Below, piece after piece: positions 62,690 to 64,000 of a DNA stretch of 64,000 nucleotides; position 1 is the stretch's first letter, and every line of letters begins with the position of its first letter. The position numbers were made by a program, and so were the translations under genes. The notes under the pieces are model-generated. The model searched no databases, was not told the origin of the DNA, and saw only the letters and a list, made by a program, of their open reading frames with translations. The DNA comes from Prevotella sp. P2-180 (lineage in GTDB: Bacteria > Bacteroidota > Bacteroidia > Bacteroidales > Bacteroidaceae), in assembly GCF_002251435.1 (NCBI RefSeq), contig NZ_NPJI01000110.1, forward strand, positions 62,001 through 126,000, written 5' to 3'.

Positions 62690-64000
62690 TTACTCACAAG
62701 GCTTGTAGGCAAAGTCGTTTACGGTGCCTGTTTCGGAAGAGAAGCTGATGCCTACTTTGTATATCTTGCGCTTGTCGGCGGCGTATGGCTGGGCATAGCC
62801 CTTTTCGTCTATCTGTTTTAAGGCTACTTCCGCCGTGGAGTTGAGCTTGAACTCGAAGATATAGACATAGTCGGGACACTCCAACACGCAGTCGATGCGC
62901 CCTTGGCTCGTCTCCTTCTCAACGTAGGTGTTGTATTTGCCGAGAAGTTGGAGGATGAGGTAGAAGGTGTATTGGAAATGACGCTCACACTCCCTTGTGT
63001 CCTCTTTGCGCTGGAAACGGTAGGAGATGTTGGCGAGGAAACTCGTCAGCTGGAGCTTGAATTTTTCGATGTCGCCTGCTTCCAATGAGTCGCTTACGTC
63101 GTTGAGCCACGTGGAAGGACTGCTTGTGTCGCCAAAGTAGTCGGACGACAATGCTGCCACCATTCCGCTGCGCACTTCCTCGTTGGGGAAGTCGAGCAGA
63201 TAGGTGTCGCGTCGGCGGTTGTAGCCCTTTATGGTAAAATATCCGCTTTGGTAGATCATGGGCAGCGGCCTTTGCTTTGTTGCCTTGTAGTCAACAAACT
63301 CTGCGGCTGGGTATTCCTTGCCAGCCAGTTCGTTGATGTTTTCGTGGTTGCTTGCCAAGAGGCGCATTAGATACGTCGGGGTGCCGGTGGAGAACCAATA
63401 ATCCATAAATTTACGTTTTTGGAAACAGTTCAATAGGCTGAACGGATTGAACACATCAATCATTCCATCACTGAAGTGATAACCGTCATATTTCCGTTTC
63501 AGTTTTTCTATTGTCTCTTCCTCTGTCATGCCGTTCATCTCACCAAGTTCCTTTATCTGATCCTTGAACACCGAGAGAAGTTCGTCCTTCGAGATGCCGC
63601 AAAGCGTGTCGTAGCTGGGGTCGTAGCTGATGTCGTTCGGCTGGTTGAAACCGCTGAACACGCTGACCTGAGAGAACTTGGTCACTCCCGTGAGCAGCAC
63701 AAACTGCAGATGCTTGTCGGCGAGTTTGAACACGCTGTACAGACCTTTTAATATACCTCGATGTATGTTCTCAAGTTTTGTTTCCTTCCCGTTGAGCAGT
63801 CCTGTATAGTCACTGTCCATAACGTCGAGCAGCGGCTTGTCGTATTCGTCGACAAGCACAACAGCACGTCGTCCAGACTTCTCGTGCGCTTGTTTAAGTA
63901 CATGGGCAATCCTTGCGCCAAGTTCCTTGTTTATTGGGTCTTTGCCCCATTGGTTCTCCCATGTCTCAAGACTTCCAAGAATACGGTTTTCGAGTTCTCC
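62690..64000 (-). CDS. AAA-ATPase with PD-(D/E)XK-like domain, second copy (partial)
   Basis: The frame runs off the right end of the window; at least 436 codons are visible, so only the N-terminal P-loop part is missing. The visible protein has Walker B RRAVVLVDEYDKPLLD, the same TGVTKFSQVSVFSGFNQ block and the same PD-(D/E)XK-like end (GRIDCVLECPDYVYIFEFKL) as the neighbour at 60824-62422. DNA identity is close to complete over two long blocks (the last 370 bp and about 63226-63735 versus 61360-61870), while the part between (about 63058-63225) and the part before Walker B diverge. The two genes are direct tandem copies 267 bp apart. Confidence 0.9.
   Translation of the reverse strand, partial: GELENRILGSLETWENQWGKDPINKELGARIAHVLKQAHEKSGRRAVVLVDEYDKPLLDVMDSDYTGLLNGKETKLENIHRGILKGLYSVFKLADKHLQFVLLTGVTKFSQVSVFSGFNQPNDISYDPSYDTLCGISKDELLSVFKDQIKELGEMNGMTEEETIEKLKRKYDGYHFSDGMIDVFNPFSLLNCFQKRKFMDYWFSTGTPTYLMRLLASNHENINELAGKEYPAAEFVDYKATKQRPLPMIYQSGYFTIKGYNRRRDTYLLDFPNEEVRSGMVAALSSDYFGDTSSPSTWLNDVSDSLEAGDIEKFKLQLTSFLANISYRFQRKEDTRECERHFQYTFYLILQLLGKYNTYVEKETSQGRIDCVLECPDYVYIFEFKLNSTAEVALKQIDEKGYAQPYAADKRKIYKVGISFSSETGTVNDFAYKPCE

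Overview
The window comes from a member of the Bacteroidetes, most likely Prevotellaceae (Prevotella/Segatella-like). The evidence is four SusC/SusD pairs, promoters of the Bacteroidetes type (TTTG, 19-21 nt, TAnnTTTG), ECF sigma/FecR control of a SusC with an STN domain, DUF6377 and DUF4252 proteins, and biosynthetic genes of Bacteroidales type. No rRNA, tRNA or CRISPR array was seen. Most genes are secreted or outer-membrane proteins for polysaccharide capture and breakdown.

Layout. (1) 1-11.1 kb: the end of one polysaccharide utilisation locus (PUL). A SusC-SusD-SusE/F-like operon reads leftwards off the window. It is divergent from a membrane-bound TPR/HTH regulator (DUF6377), which runs convergently into a second membrane-spanning regulator (periplasmic sugar-binding domain fused to an AraC DNA-binding domain). 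A BD-FAE-like esterase and a SASA-type acetylesterase follow, transcribed divergently. (2) 11.1-18.9 kb: a housekeeping run, NUDIX hydrolase, topA, aroK, speA and argB, followed by an ECF sigma factor / putative membrane anti-sigma / DUF4252 operon. (3) 19.0-29.3 kb: a second PUL with ECF sigma, FecR anti-sigma, STN-SusC, SusD, a secreted calcineurin-type phosphoesterase, and a GH127/GH146 beta-L-arabinofuranosidase with its own promoter. (4) 29.3-34.2 kb: purL and a two-gene chromate transporter. (5) 34.3-60.6 kb: a third PUL with two tandem SusC/SusD pairs, a large secreted protein of unknown function, a PL11 rhamnogalacturonan lyase carrying an autotransporter-like stalk and a C-terminal sorting-type tail, an unknown secreted protein, and a GH2 enzyme. 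The lyase points to rhamnogalacturonan I as substrate. (6) 47.0-51.6 kb: an accessory block sits inside that PUL. It holds a decayed Fic gene, an AlbA_2/Schlafen-type ATP-binding regulator with an NLQP tandem repeat, a remnant of an unknown gene, a VirE/BT4734-like primase-helicase, and a repeat-rich 570-bp region with a six-copy 24-bp tandem repeat. (7) 60.8-64.0 kb: two near-identical AAA-ATPase/PD-(D/E)XK genes in tandem, the second cut by the window end.

The most notable items are the PL11 enzyme fused to an autotransporter-type stalk, the GH2 protein with Lys where the acid/base Glu is expected, the reading-frame-compatible 24-bp repeat beside the VirE-type gene, the Fic remnant, the paired membrane regulators with a repeated TAAAGTACATT motif, a possible leaderless ECF sigma mRNA, and the mosaic tandem ATPase genes. 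All family assignments come from reading motifs and from general knowledge of the families; no database search was run.
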